Part shown: one piece after another, positions 25,891 to 34,806 of the stretch
Position numbering within the stretch: position 1 is the stretch's first letter
Layout: each line of letters opens with the position of its first letter
Source: Alcanivorax sediminis
GTDB lineage: Bacteria; Pseudomonadota; Gammaproteobacteria; Pseudomonadales; Alcanivoracaceae
Assembly: GCF_009601165.1 (NCBI RefSeq)
Contig: NZ_WIRE01000001.1
Coordinates: forward strand, 186,001-250,000
Direction of reading: 5' to 3'
Length of the DNA: 64,000 bases
Program-made: the position numbers and the translations under genes
Notes under the pieces: generated by a model
Databases searched by the model: none
Told to the model about the DNA's origin: nothing
What the model saw: the letters and a program-made list of their open reading frames with translations, nothing else

Positions 25891-25908
25891 ATCCCCAATT
25901 TGGGGGAT
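25891..25908. promoter_or_regulatory. 18-bp palindrome upstream of LuxR paralogues 3 and 2
   Basis: ATCCCCAATTTGGGGGAT, near-perfect palindrome, differing from the site at 14489 in the central A/T positions only. On the sense strand it continues GGGGATGTGC as at 14489. Confidence 0.68.
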
Positions 25909-25917
25909 ATAACGCAA

Positions 25918-25940
25918 AACGCCCGCGATGAGCGGGCGTT
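25918..25940 (-). terminator. Intrinsic terminator of hemH
   Basis: AACGCCCGC (25918-25926) and GCGGGCGTT (25932-25940), 5-base loop. On the minus strand it is followed by TTGCG after a run of four T's, fitting termination of hemH, 27 bases after its stop. Confidence 0.85.
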
Positions 25941-25966
25941 CAAGGGACCGGAGGAACTTTTCCTAG

Positions 25967-27049
25967 TTAGCGGATCGCATCTGCACGGGAAGCGCGAGCA
26001 TCGAGGATATCGGGTTGATTATTCGCTGGCGCCCACCCCTGAAGGTTGTCTTCAATCAACTGAGTGAGCGCATCCAGATGAACGGGAGCGTCATTCAGCG
26101 CCGAAATATAGGCAAACGACTCACCGCCGGCCTCTTCAAAGTAGCCCCGGTTTTCCACATCAATTTCTTCGATGGTTTCCAGGCAGTCGGCGGAAAAACC
26201 CGGGCAGAACAACTGCACGGATTTTATCCCCTGGCCGGGCAGGGCTTTCAGGGTGAAGTCCGTGTAAGGCTGCAGCCACTCTTCACGGCCGAAGCGGGAC
26301 TGGAAGGTGGTCATCCACTGGTCTTCGCTGAGCCCCAGCGCCTCGGCCAGTAAACGTGAGGTCTTGTGGCATTCACAAAAGTAGGGGTCGCCATTGGTGA
26401 GATAGCGCTTGGGCACACCGTGGTAGCTGAAGATCAGCTTGTCAGCATGGCCATGCTGCTCGCGGTAGGCACGGATGTGATCGGCCATGGCCTGAATGTA
26501 GGGGGGATAGTCCGGGTAGTGGCTGATGAAGCGCAGGTCCGGCAACCAGCGACGTTGCATGAAATCCTTGGCGAGGGCATCAAAGGTGGAGCCATTGGTG
26601 GAGCCGGAATATTGCGGGTACAGCGGCAACACCAGCAACTGCCGTACGCCCTCCTCTTCCATTGCCTGAAGCTGGCTGGCGATGGACGGGTTGCCGTAAC
26701 GCATGCCCAGCTTGACCACCACATCGTCCCCATACTGTTTGCTCAAACGCTCGCGAATACCGGCCAGCTGATTCTCGCTGTGTACCAGCAGCGGCGAGCC
26801 CTGCTCGGTCCATACCGTTTTGTAAGCATGGGCGGAGCGAGGTGGACGAATAACCAGGATCACCAGATTGAGAATAAAGAACCAGATGAAGCGCGGCACT
26901 TCCACCACCCGGGGATCGGACAGGAACTCGCGCAGGTAGCGACGCAGGGCACCGGTCTCAGGGGCATCCGGGGTGCCAAGGTTGGTAATCAGCACACCGA
27001 TGCGGCGGGGCTGTCGATGGTCGAAATTGGGTTGTCCCTGATAGGCCAT
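25967..27049 (-). CDS. hemH: Ferrochelatase
   Basis: A 360-residue ferrochelatase, which inserts Fe(II) into protoporphyrin IX in the last step of haem synthesis. Landmarks are VLITNLGTPDAPETGALRRYLREFLSDPRVVE, GSPLLVHS, VKLGMRYGNPSI, VLPLYPQYSGSTNGSTFD, the catalytic His in LIFSYHGVPKRYL, then SRFGREEWLQPYTD and the CPGFSADCLETIEEI segment. There is one hydrophobic stretch (FIWFFILNLVILVI) near residue 60. The ATG at 27049 with GAGAG upstream is preferred over a GTG 15 bases earlier. Confidence 0.95.
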   Translation of the reverse strand: MAYQGQPNFDHRQPRRIGVLITNLGTPDAPETGALRRYLREFLSDPRVVEVPRFIWFFILNLVILVIRPPRSAHAYKTVWTEQGSPLLVHSENQLAGIRERLSKQYGDDVVVKLGMRYGNPSIASQLQAMEEEGVRQLLVLPLYPQYSGSTNGSTFDALAKDFMQRRWLPDLRFISHYPDYPPYIQAMADHIRAYREQHGHADKLIFSYHGVPKRYLTNGDPYFCECHKTSRLLAEALGLSEDQWMTTFQSRFGREEWLQPYTDFTLKALPGQGIKSVQLFCPGFSADCLETIEEIDVENRGYFEEAGGESFAYISALNDAPVHLDALTQLIEDNLQGWAPANNQPDILDARASRADAIR

Positions 27050-27214
27050 CCGGGTCTCTCTCACTGATATGGGTGCACACTCAGGCTGATAGTGTAGCGA
27101 GATCGCGTCAAGACGCCATGATGCTGTGCCTATGGAGGGGATAGGGCCTGACGTCGGGCGATTGAGGTAGACGCCAAACCCAAGCCCGAAGATGCCGGGA
27201 CAGCGCCATCCCCT

Positions 27215-27271
27215 GCAGGAGCGGAGGTTCCACCGCGAGCCCTGGATCGTGGTCGAACGACCACTCCTGCA
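27215..27271. repeat. REP/BIME-like inverted pair
   Basis: GCAGGAGCGGAGGTTCCACC-GCGAGC at 27215-27240 faces GGTCGAACGACCACTCCTGC at 27252-27271 (the complement reads GCAGGAGTGGTCG...). Each unit can form its own hairpin and the two are in opposite orientation, as in BIME units of pseudomonads. It lies in a 294-base gap with nothing else recognisable. Confidence 0.75.
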
Positions 27272-27343
27272 AACCCTCTCTGCCCCGAATACCCGGGCTT
27301 TTGACTTTCCTTGCCGCTTGAAGCTTGTCGCTTGGGGCTTCTT

Positions 27344-27748
27344 TTATTCAGGCAACGCGCCCAGATTCCGCTCCAGTTCAGCCCGAAACCGCTCCGGGAT
27401 CGAGGCAGAAGCTTGTTTGTCGTGTTCGAAGTAGACCTGTACGGCCTTGCCCCGCGCCACCAGCTGACCTTTTTGCCAGGCTTGCTGGGTAACCACAAAG
27501 GAACTGTTACCGATGCGCTCGATACCGGTACGGATCAGCACATCGCTGCCGTAGTAAATCTGGCCGACAAAATCCACTTCCACCCGGGCAAGGATCAGAG
27601 GCAGCTCTGACGGCTTGTCGAGGCCATCCGCGAACAATTCGAATAACGGCGAACGCCCGGTCTCGAACCAGCCCGTCACCACCGTGTTGTTCACATGGCC
27701 AAAGGCATCAGTTTCATAAAAGCGCGGCGTAACAGTCAGCTCGTACAT
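27344..27748 (-). CDS. Hotdog-fold acyl-CoA thioesterase (4HBT family)
   Basis: A 134-residue single-domain hotdog protein. The N-terminal active-site segment RFYETDAFGHVNNTVVTGWFETGR contains the conserved Asp and the GHVNN motif of the 4-hydroxybenzoyl-CoA thioesterase / YbgC-like group. The centre has the helix-following strands ILARVEVDFVGQIYYGSDVLI. Enzymes of this type hydrolyse acyl-CoAs in the cytoplasm; chain-length preference cannot be read. It is divergent from the ABC-F gene, with a 183-base gap. Confidence 0.85.
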   Translation of the reverse strand: MYELTVTPRFYETDAFGHVNNTVVTGWFETGRSPLFELFADGLDKPSELPLILARVEVDFVGQIYYGSDVLIRTGIERIGNSSFVVTQQAWQKGQLVARGKAVQVYFEHDKQASASIPERFRAELERNLGALPE

Positions 27749-27931
27749 GGCAGAAATCCAGTCAGGTAGACAGAATCGCCATGATACTCATGGCCGCCAG
27801 CAAGTCGACATCCCGGGCCGAAATGCCCGACGGCACTGCGTTTTGCGCCATGAACCGGTACAATGCCGCCACTTTTCACGGGCTCGCGCCGGCCTCAGCC
27901 CGCCGCACCGCTTTCGTTACAGGACACTCTC

Positions 27932-29521
27932 TTGATCTCTACCGCCAATATCACCATGCAGTTCGGTGCCAAGCCGCTGTTTGAAAACGTCTCCGTCAAA
28001 TTCGGCAATGGCAACCGTTATGGCCTGATCGGCGCCAACGGCTGCGGCAAGTCCACCTTCATGAAGATCCTGGGCGGAGAGCTGCAGCCCAGTAACGGCC
28101 AGGTGATGCTGGATCCCAACGATCGCCTCGGCAAGCTGCGTCAGGACCAGTTCGCCTTCGAGGATTACACGGTGCTGGATACCGTGATCATGGGTCACAC
28201 CGAGCTGGCGAAAGTAAAGGCAGAGCGTGATCGTATCTACAACCAGGCCGAAATGAGCGAAGAAGACGGCATGCTGGTGGCCGAGCTGGAGATGCAGTTT
28301 GCCGAGATGGATGGCTACACTGCTGAAGCCCGCGCCGGTGAGCTACTGCTCGGTCTGGGCATTCCAGAAGAGCAGCATGCCGGCCCCATGACCGCCGTCG
28401 CACCGGGCTGGAAACTGCGAGTGCTGCTGGCCCAGGCCCTGTTTTCTGATCCGGACGTGCTGCTACTGGACGAACCCACCAACCACCTGGACATTCACAC
28501 CATTCGCTGGCTGGAAGAGATCCTGGTAGCGCGCTCCAGCACCATGATCATCATTTCCCACGATCGCCACTTCCTCAACAGTGTCTGCACGCATATGGCG
28601 GATCTGGATTACGGCGAGCTGCGCTTGTTCCCCGGCAACTACGACGAGTACATGACCGCCGCCACCGCTGCCCGCGAGCGCCTCTACGCTGACAACGCCA
28701 AGAAGAAGAAGGAAATCGCCGAGCTGCAAAGCTTCGTGAGCCGCTTCTCGGCCAACGCTTCCAAGGCCAAGCAGGCTACCAGCCGCGCCAAACAGATCGA
28801 CAAGATCCAGCTGGCGGAAGTAAAGCCTTCCAGCCGGGTCAGCCCCTACATCCGTTTCGAACAGACCAAGAAGCTGCACCGCCAGGCCGTAACGCTGGAA
28901 GGTTTGAGCAAGGGCTACGACGACCTGAGCCTGTTCCAGAATCTGAACATGCAGATCGAGGCCGGCGAACGGGTGGCCATCATCGGACCTAACGGCATCG
29001 GCAAGACCACCCTGCTGCGCTGCCTGGCGGGCGATCTGGCAGCCGATAGCGGCACGGTAAAATGGGCCGAGGCTGCAGAGCTTGGCTACTTTGCCCAGGA
29101 TCACAGCCACGACTTTAAAGAAGACATGATCCTGTTCGACTGGATGGCCCAGTGGACAGCCGATGGCGAACAGGCCGTCCGTGCCGCACTCGGCCGCATG
29201 CTGTTCTCCAATGATGAAGTGAAAAAATCCGTCAAGGTGATTTCCGGTGGTGAGCAGGGCCGCATGCTGTTCGGCAAACTGACCCTGACCAAGCCCAACG
29301 TGTTGCTGCTGGATGAGCCCACCAACCACCTGGACATGGAATCCATTGAAGCGCTGAACCTGGCGCTGGAAAACTATCCCGGCACCCTGATCTTTGTCAG
29401 CCACGACCGCGAATTCGTCAGCTCCCTGGCCACCCGGATTCTGGAAATCACCCCGGACGGCGTTCGCGACTTTACCGGGAATTACGATGATTACCTGCGC
29501 AGCATAGAACAGGACGCCTGA
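27932..29521 (+). CDS. ybiT: ABC-F family ATPase YbiT
   Basis: A 529-residue soluble tandem ABC ATPase of the ABC-F group, which act on ribosomes rather than transport. The first Walker A is GANGCGKS (34-41) and the second GPNGIGKT (352-359). Both Walker B/signature pairs are present ([18 protein letters not shown] and [18 protein letters not shown]), with the inter-domain linker [20 protein letters not shown]. Sequence and length match YbiT along its whole extent. The start is a TTG at 27932 with AGGA seven bases upstream; no ATG lies in the right place. The last two codons and the TGA are part of a GACGCCT heptad array. Confidence 0.93.
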   Translation: MISTANITMQFGAKPLFENVSVKFGNGNRYGLIGANGCGKSTFMKILGGELQPSNGQVMLDPNDRLGKLRQDQFAFEDYTVLDTVIMGHTELAKVKAERDRIYNQAEMSEEDGMLVAELEMQFAEMDGYTAEARAGELLLGLGIPEEQHAGPMTAVAPGWKLRVLLAQALFSDPDVLLLDEPTNHLDIHTIRWLEEILVARSSTMIIISHDRHFLNSVCTHMADLDYGELRLFPGNYDEYMTAATAARERLYADNAKKKKEIAELQSFVSRFSANASKAKQATSRAKQIDKIQLAEVKPSSRVSPYIRFEQTKKLHRQAVTLEGLSKGYDDLSLFQNLNMQIEAGERVAIIGPNGIGKTTLLRCLAGDLAADSGTVKWAEAAELGYFAQDHSHDFKEDMILFDWMAQWTADGEQAVRAALGRMLFSNDEVKKSVKVISGGEQGRMLFGKLTLTKPNVLLLDEPTNHLDMESIEALNLALENYPGTLIFVSHDREFVSSLATRILEITPDGVRDFTGNYDDYLRSIEQDA

Positions 29522-29692
29522 CGCCCGGATCCATCTCGGCAACAGGCGCTCTCTGTGGTCTTTAGGGTATGCCTGCGAGCGATTTAGTCCCGGGCAAGAA
29601 ATCAGTTTCGAGTTGCGAGTAACGAGTTTCGACAAGCAAAACCCGGAGGCGACAAGCATTAGGGTTTTCGCAACTCGAAACTCGTTACTCGC
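29514..29692. repeat. Heptad arrays between ybiT and the DUF1244 gene
   Basis: A short GACGCCT array (29514-29527) runs through the ybiT stop codon. Then a CGAGTTT-type pair: GCGAGTAACGAGTTTCGA at 29615-29632 is a perfect 18-base inverted match to 29675-29692, with a 42-base centre. The arms keep a 7-nt period (CGAGTTG, CGAGTAA, CGAGTTT). Confidence 0.87.
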
Positions 29693-29752
29693 TTGTTCCA
29701 TGGTTTATCGCAGGGCAAGCGACACGCCTACAGACCGAATAAGGAGAACCCC

Positions 29753-30064
29753 ATGACAGACATCGACTCGACCACCAAAACCGAACTGGAAGCCGCCGCG
29801 TTTCGTCGTTTGCTTCAGCATCTGGACGAACACAAGGACGTCCAGAACATCGACCTGATGATCCTGGCCGACTTCTGTCGTAATTGTCTGTCAAAGTGGC
29901 TGGCGGCTGCGGCCAGCGAAAGAAACGTGGAGCTGGATTACGAGCAGGCCCGTGAATGGGTATACGGTATGCCGTACAGCGAGTGGAAGGATCAGTTTCA
30001 GGCGCCGGCGACACCCGAACAGCTGGCAGCGTTTGAAGCCAAGCAGAAAACCAAACAGAAATAA
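29753..30064 (+). CDS. DUF1244 family protein
   Basis: A 103-residue cytoplasmic protein. The family core is FRRLLQHLDEHKDVQNIDLM, then LADFCRNCLSKWLAAAASER and YEQAREWVYGMPYSEWKDQ. The conserved FCRNCL cysteines and DWVYGM-type helix define DUF1244, a small all-helical fold of unknown function. The ATG at 29753 follows AAGGAG. Expression appears independent, since a repeat element separates it from ybiT and a hairpin follows. Confidence 0.88.
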   Translation: MTDIDSTTKTELEAAAFRRLLQHLDEHKDVQNIDLMILADFCRNCLSKWLAAAASERNVELDYEQAREWVYGMPYSEWKDQFQAPATPEQLAAFEAKQKTKQK

Positions 30065-30071
30065 AAGAACG

Positions 30072-30102
30072 CTCTCTCCGTCGCCCCTTGCGACGGAGAG
30101 AG
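30072..30102. terminator. Hairpin terminator between convergent genes
   Basis: CTCTCTCCGTCGC (30072-30084) pairs with GCGACGGAGAGAG (30090-30102). On the minus strand it is followed by a T-rich run (CTTTTATTTC), so it best serves the large lipoprotein gene. Confidence 0.8.
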
Positions 30103-30110
30103 GCCTCGCG

Positions 30111-31997
30111 TTATTCCTTTGACACCTGCACGGCGTAAACGGCGGTGGATCCGCTCACCTCGTGACCGACCACCAGCAGCGGCTCACCCGTGGGTGACTC
30201 TTCCTCGCTGATAAACACCAACCCTTCCGGCCCCAGATCCCCGTAGCCGTCCAGATTGCCTGCTTCCGGATCCACATCCCAGGTGTTACGGCTGTTCAGG
30301 TAATCCTGGAATACCGGCTCGCGCGGATCGGTGATGTTGTACACCAGAATACCGCCCATTCGCTCCAGCCCCAGGAACAGGAAGGTCTGCCCCTGAATGC
30401 GGCCGATGGTCAGGCCTTCCGGCTCAGGGCCCTTGGCATCGCTGCGGCTGTCCATGGCATCGCCTTCATCGTGGCCACTATTGAAGTAGTCCGCACAGGC
30501 GATGGCACGATCCGAGCCCAGTTTGCAGTCGTCGCTGGCCAGGAACCGCTCGATGGCATCACCGCTGTCGAAGATCTGGTTGCCGTCTTCATCCCAGATG
30601 GAGAATGAGCGACCGCCATAGCTATAGAGTTTGTCGTACATAAGGTGCGTACCGGCGACATCTTCCACTCCCGCATCGGTGTACATCAGCGGGGCGCCAC
30701 TGGCATCGGTCTTGTAACCCCGGGTCCAGGTAATGTTCAGACGGCCGAGCACATCATCAGCGCGGCAATTACCCGGATCTCCCGCCACCGCACCGCAGTA
30801 ACCAAATACGGTCGGGTCCAGCAGCGCACCTTCGGCCATTTCCGCCAGCTGCGGCGGCAAGTCATCGCCACAACGACGGGCAAAGCCACTGGCATGCACC
30901 AGATGTTTTACCCGGAACTCTTCGACAAAGCCCTGACTGGCATCCGGCTCACACAGCACCGGCGGGTCCACTTCATCATCCGCTTCTTCTCCCCAGTAGG
31001 CCGCGTTATCTTCGCCCCAGGCCCGGGCATCGCCTTCGTTGGCGGTGACCAGCAGCGTTTTGCCCGCCAGCGTGTAGGCATGAATCGCATCCGGCTGGTA
31101 CTGGCCGACGACACCAGGCCAGGTCTTGATGTTGATGGTCTCATCATCATCACTGATATCAATCCCAAAGCCCTCCGCGCCACGATCGATCTCACCCAGC
31201 GGCAGAATATCGGTAACCGTGGCCGTGGCAATATCCACCTTGGCCAGCGCATTGTTTTCCTGCAGGGTGACCCAGGCTGTCTGGCTGTTGGCAGACACGG
31301 CAATGTATTCCGGCTCCAGATCCTGGGCTACGCTGGCGCCAGGTCCGTAGATGCGCACACCGGCCGTCTTGAGGCTGTCCGCCTGGGTGTTGAACGCGTT
31401 GAAGTCGGCAGTGGCAACGCTCAGGTTTTCAAGATCACGAATGTCTACCAGGCTGATGGAGCCTTCAGGATCCACGCTGTAATCATCGCTGGGCTCGCCT
31501 TCGTTGGCGGTCAGCACCGTTTCACCATTAGGCGTAAAGGTAATCATGTCTGGCTGGGCACCCACCTGGATGCTGTTCACCAGGCTCAGATCGGCAGCCT
31601 GATAGATGGCCACATGGCCGTTATCGGTTTTGGGATCCGCTTCGACGGCAATGGCCACCAACCCATCCTGTACCGCTACGCTATTTACTTCTGCGCCAGC
31701 CGCAATGGCTGCCACGCTGATGCTGTCAATCTTCACCGGGGCCGCCGGATCACTCAGATCCAGCACATCCAGTTCACCAGCTTCGGCATTGACCACAAAC
31801 AAACGCTGACTGGCCGCATCATAGGCAGGAATTTCTGCTGCAGAGGCATCCAGAATGCCGGTCTTGTAACTACCCAGCCAGTTCAGCTTCACGCTGATGT
31901 CGCTGTTGGCTTTTTCGTCTTTCTTGTCACTGCCACCACAGGCAGTCAGAGCCGCTGCCATGATCAGGCAGCCACCCAATGTCGTAATGCGTTGCAT
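30111..31997 (-). CDS. Choice-of-anchor I-type beta-propeller lipoprotein
   Basis: A 628-residue predicted lipoprotein: the signal ends in a lipobox (AALTAC, Cys20) followed by GGSDKKDEK. The rest is built of short repeated beta segments such as VVNAEAGELDVLDLSDPAAP, VLTANEGEPSDDY and LLVTANEGDARAWG, ending PEGLTIGRIQGQTFLFLGLERMGGILVYNI. This pattern matches the choice-of-anchor I / LVIVD-like beta-propeller proteins found near phytase-like and alkaline-phosphatase-like domains; no hydrolase site is evident. It is likely anchored to the outer membrane or periplasmic. The ATG at 31997 has GGGGA upstream. Confidence 0.82.
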   Translation of the reverse strand: MQRITTLGGCLIMAAALTACGGSDKKDEKANSDISVKLNWLGSYKTGILDASAAEIPAYDAASQRLFVVNAEAGELDVLDLSDPAAPVKIDSISVAAIAAGAEVNSVAVQDGLVAIAVEADPKTDNGHVAIYQAADLSLVNSIQVGAQPDMITFTPNGETVLTANEGEPSDDYSVDPEGSISLVDIRDLENLSVATADFNAFNTQADSLKTAGVRIYGPGASVAQDLEPEYIAVSANSQTAWVTLQENNALAKVDIATATVTDILPLGEIDRGAEGFGIDISDDDETINIKTWPGVVGQYQPDAIHAYTLAGKTLLVTANEGDARAWGEDNAAYWGEEADDEVDPPVLCEPDASQGFVEEFRVKHLVHASGFARRCGDDLPPQLAEMAEGALLDPTVFGYCGAVAGDPGNCRADDVLGRLNITWTRGYKTDASGAPLMYTDAGVEDVAGTHLMYDKLYSYGGRSFSIWDEDGNQIFDSGDAIERFLASDDCKLGSDRAIACADYFNSGHDEGDAMDSRSDAKGPEPEGLTIGRIQGQTFLFLGLERMGGILVYNITDPREPVFQDYLNSRNTWDVDPEAGNLDGYGDLGPEGLVFISEEESPTGEPLLVVGHEVSGSTAVYAVQVSKE

Positions 31998-32181
31998 GAT
32001 TATCCCCACTGATATCTTTTCATTCGGTCCGGTACGGGCGCGCGACAGTATGGCGTGGGGTATGTTGCATCAGGGCGTAGGAAAAATGACGATTTGGTGG
32101 CAGCAAGGGACGGGGCAGGTTTACGTGTTGCGTGTCGCATGTTGAGTGAAACGTGTCGCAGCCGCAGAGCGGCCATAAAAA

Positions 32182-32207
32182 AACGCGGGCCTTCTCAGGC
32201 CCGCGTT
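32182..32207 (-). terminator. Intrinsic terminator of the BVMO operon
   Basis: AACGCGGGCCT (32182-32192) pairs with AGGCCCGCGTT (32197-32207). On the minus strand it is followed by a run of seven T's, shortly after the monooxygenase stop at 32236. Confidence 0.9.
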
Positions 32208-32235
32208 CACCGGACAAAACCAAGGCTGATTTTCA

Positions 32236-33783
32236 TCAGGCGGTTTCGTAATCGTCCTCTTTGAAGTCCGCCATCTGCGCCGCGTACTGGGTAGCGAAAC
32301 CCGGGTACATGGTGGCGTTGAAGCCGTCTTCAGTGAGGTACCAGCTCTTGCAGCCGGAATTCCAGTTGGTCTTTGCCAGACGTTTTTGAATGCCCTTGTT
32401 GTAACGTTGCTGAACGTCTGATCTCACATCCAGCACCTTCAGGCCTTCACCGACAATCTTGCGGATGCCTTTCAGTGCGTACTCAAGCTGGGACTCCATA
32501 TACACCAGAGCCGAGTTATGCCCGGGACCCGAGTTGGGACCGAACGTCAGGAACAGATTGGGATAGCCAGACACATTGATGCTCTTGTACGCCTGTGCGC
32601 CGCCCTGCCACTCTTCGCCCATGACCTGACCATGGCGACCGATCACCGGGAAGGGCGTACCCGCATTGCTCACATCAAAGCCGGTGGCGAACACGATGCA
32701 ATCCACCTGATGCTCAATGCCTTCCACCGTACGAATGCCTTTTTCGCTGATGCGGGCAATGGGCCAGGTGATCAGCTTGGCATTGTCTTTTTGCAAGGCC
32801 GGATAATAATCGTTGGACACCAGCACCCGCTTGCAGCCGATGGTGAAATTCGGCGTCAGCTGACGACGCAGCCAGCGATCCTTCACCTGACGACGCAGAT
32901 GCCACTTGCCAATTCGCTCGGCGATGCGGGTCAGCGGTGAGTTCCAGATCACCGCCAGCGCCATGCTTTCATGACTCCAATACAGGAGCTCACGCATGGC
33001 CTGCTGACTGGCGGGCAGCTTGCGGAACAACAGCTTGTTCCATTCCGGAGTCGCAAAGTCCGGGCGCGGCATGACCCAACCCGGTGTGCGCTGGAACACT
33101 TTTACATGCTTTGCCACTTTCACCAGCTCGGGAATGATCTGAATGCCGCTGGCGCCGGTGCCCACCACGGCCACATTCTTGCCGGCGAAATCGTAATCAT
33201 GGTCCCAGCGGGCGCTGTGAATTTTCTTGCCTTTGAAATCCTCAATGCCGGTGATCGCCGGGAAACTGCAATTAGCCAGCGGCCCCTGGGCCATCACGGC
33301 CGCACGGCCAGTGAAGATGGCGCCCTTGTCGGTGGTCGCCGTCCAGATGCCCTGCGCCTCATTAAAGCGCAGCTCGGCCACGTTCTGTTCGAAACGGATA
33401 TGCTTTTCCAGACTGAACTCGGCCACCAGATGATGTACGTAGTCGAGAATTTCTTCGCTGCCGGAGAAACTGCGCGACCAGTTGGGATTCGGCGCAAAAG
33501 AGTAGGAGTACAGGTTCGACGGAATATCACAGGCAGCACCCGGATACTGATTATCCCGCCATGTCCCCCCCACCGCGTTATCGCGTTCCAGAATAATGAA
33601 GTCTTCAATACCCGCCTGCTTCAGGCGAATGGCCATACCCAGACCGGCAAACCCGGCCCCGACGATCAGCACCGAGGTCGGCTTCTCTACCGGCTTCTTG
33701 CTGGCAGAAGGCTTTTTCGCGGCGGCTTTCTTGCGTGTCGCTTTGGGCTTGGCTGACTTTTTGGTTTCTTGGGTCGTGCTCAT
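32236..33783 (-). CDS. Flavin-dependent Baeyer-Villiger-type monooxygenase with lysine-rich tail
   Basis: A 515-residue FAD/NADPH monooxygenase. The FAD site is VLIVGAGFAGLGMAIRL (GxGxxG at 42-47), then GGTWRDNQYPGAACDIPSNLYSYSF, and the NADPH site is VAVVGTGASGIQIIPEL. The BVMO fingerprint appears as FKGKKIHSARWDHD, with WD in place of the usual WP. Such enzymes turn ketones into esters; substrate unknown. Residues 5-35 are an unusual Lys/Ala/Pro-rich tail (TKKSAKPKATRKKAAAKKPS), not part of the family. It is the last gene of an apparent operon with a ferritin-like protein and an SDR. The ATG at 33783 is preferred to a TTG nine bases upstream. Confidence 0.88.
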   Translation of the reverse strand: MSTTQETKKSAKPKATRKKAAAKKPSASKKPVEKPTSVLIVGAGFAGLGMAIRLKQAGIEDFIILERDNAVGGTWRDNQYPGAACDIPSNLYSYSFAPNPNWSRSFSGSEEILDYVHHLVAEFSLEKHIRFEQNVAELRFNEAQGIWTATTDKGAIFTGRAAVMAQGPLANCSFPAITGIEDFKGKKIHSARWDHDYDFAGKNVAVVGTGASGIQIIPELVKVAKHVKVFQRTPGWVMPRPDFATPEWNKLLFRKLPASQQAMRELLYWSHESMALAVIWNSPLTRIAERIGKWHLRRQVKDRWLRRQLTPNFTIGCKRVLVSNDYYPALQKDNAKLITWPIARISEKGIRTVEGIEHQVDCIVFATGFDVSNAGTPFPVIGRHGQVMGEEWQGGAQAYKSINVSGYPNLFLTFGPNSGPGHNSALVYMESQLEYALKGIRKIVGEGLKVLDVRSDVQQRYNKGIQKRLAKTNWNSGCKSWYLTEDGFNATMYPGFATQYAAQMADFKEDDYETA

Positions 33784-33851
33784 AACTATCAAACTCGTAA
33801 TGCAAGGTCATGCCACCCGACATTGGCCAGGTGGCAATGCAGTCAACGGAA

Positions 33852-34784
33852 TCAACGTGTCGCGGTGGGCTCGTAGGTCAACTCTTTCACCCAGGACGGC
33901 ACCGCAGGCAATGCATTACGCGGCACCAGGCCGGTGATTTTCACCAGTGCATCCACCGGCACGTGATACACCTTGTTGCGGCGATTCACCATGATACGGC
34001 CGTGATGCTTGATGAGCTGGAACCACGGATTGCGACGTCCCTCTTCGGTTCGTCCACCAATACGCTCAAACTTCTGCATGGCCTTGTAGAGTTTTTCTTC
34101 AGGGAGGCCCATGGCAATCACGTTGTCACGCATCTTGTTAAGCAGTGGCATATAGGACGCAATGCCCAGAATGAGACGGGGATCCATCACCCGCGCCATC
34201 ATTTGTACCATCTTGATGTAGGAGGCACTGCGGCCCTGCATTTCCATCACGGTAAAGCCCACACCCAGATGGCGGGATTCATCATCGTTGATCTTTTCGA
34301 ACGCCTGGTGACAAACCGGATCTTTCACCGTATCAAGCAGGAAGGTACACAGGGCACCGTCCAGGGCAATCTCCAGCATGGGCACCACGGTGCCGAGCAC
34401 ATACACCGGCATCTCGTCAGCAAAGCGATCGAGCCACTCGATGATGATACGCAGGTTCACATTGGGCTCGGGAAGCTCATCGCCATCCAGCATGCCCCAG
34501 CGGCGCATCAAGGCCATTTCCGCATTGGCGTGACGCTGCTCTTCAGCGTGGAAGTAGGTGTAGATTTCACGCAACGTCTCTGTGGGGGCCTTTTTGGCCA
34601 ACGCCGCAAAGGCACGGGCACCCACATGTTCGATCCACATCAGATCGGCCATGAATTCCTTCAGCTTGGGCCACTGTTCTTCCGTGATCAGATCCGCACC
34701 CGGAGCATCCCAGTCAATATCTGACAGAGCCCACTGGGTGCCTTTGATTTTTTCCAGCATTTTGTCCAGATCGATGGAAGCCAT
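33852..34784 (-). CDS. Ferritin-like di-iron protein
   Basis: A 310-residue helical protein with a complete set of carboxylate/His ligands for a non-haem di-iron centre: Glu52, Glu82-x-x-His85 (in EEQRH), Glu138 and Glu169-x-x-His172 (in ESRH). Spacing and order fit the ferritin-like/desaturase superfamily. This suggests an oxygen-using desaturase, hydroxylase or oxygenase, but no substrate family was recognised. It lies between the SDR and the monooxygenase on the same strand with short gaps, so it probably acts in the same pathway. Confidence 0.8.
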   Translation of the reverse strand: MASIDLDKMLEKIKGTQWALSDIDWDAPGADLITEEQWPKLKEFMADLMWIEHVGARAFAALAKKAPTETLREIYTYFHAEEQRHANAEMALMRRWGMLDGDELPEPNVNLRIIIEWLDRFADEMPVYVLGTVVPMLEIALDGALCTFLLDTVKDPVCHQAFEKINDDESRHLGVGFTVMEMQGRSASYIKMVQMMARVMDPRLILGIASYMPLLNKMRDNVIAMGLPEEKLYKAMQKFERIGGRTEEGRRNPWFQLIKHHGRIMVNRRNKVYHVPVDALVKITGLVPRNALPAVPSWVKELTYEPTATR

Positions 34785-34806
34785 GCGTATGTCTCCGGAT
34801 AGTTAT

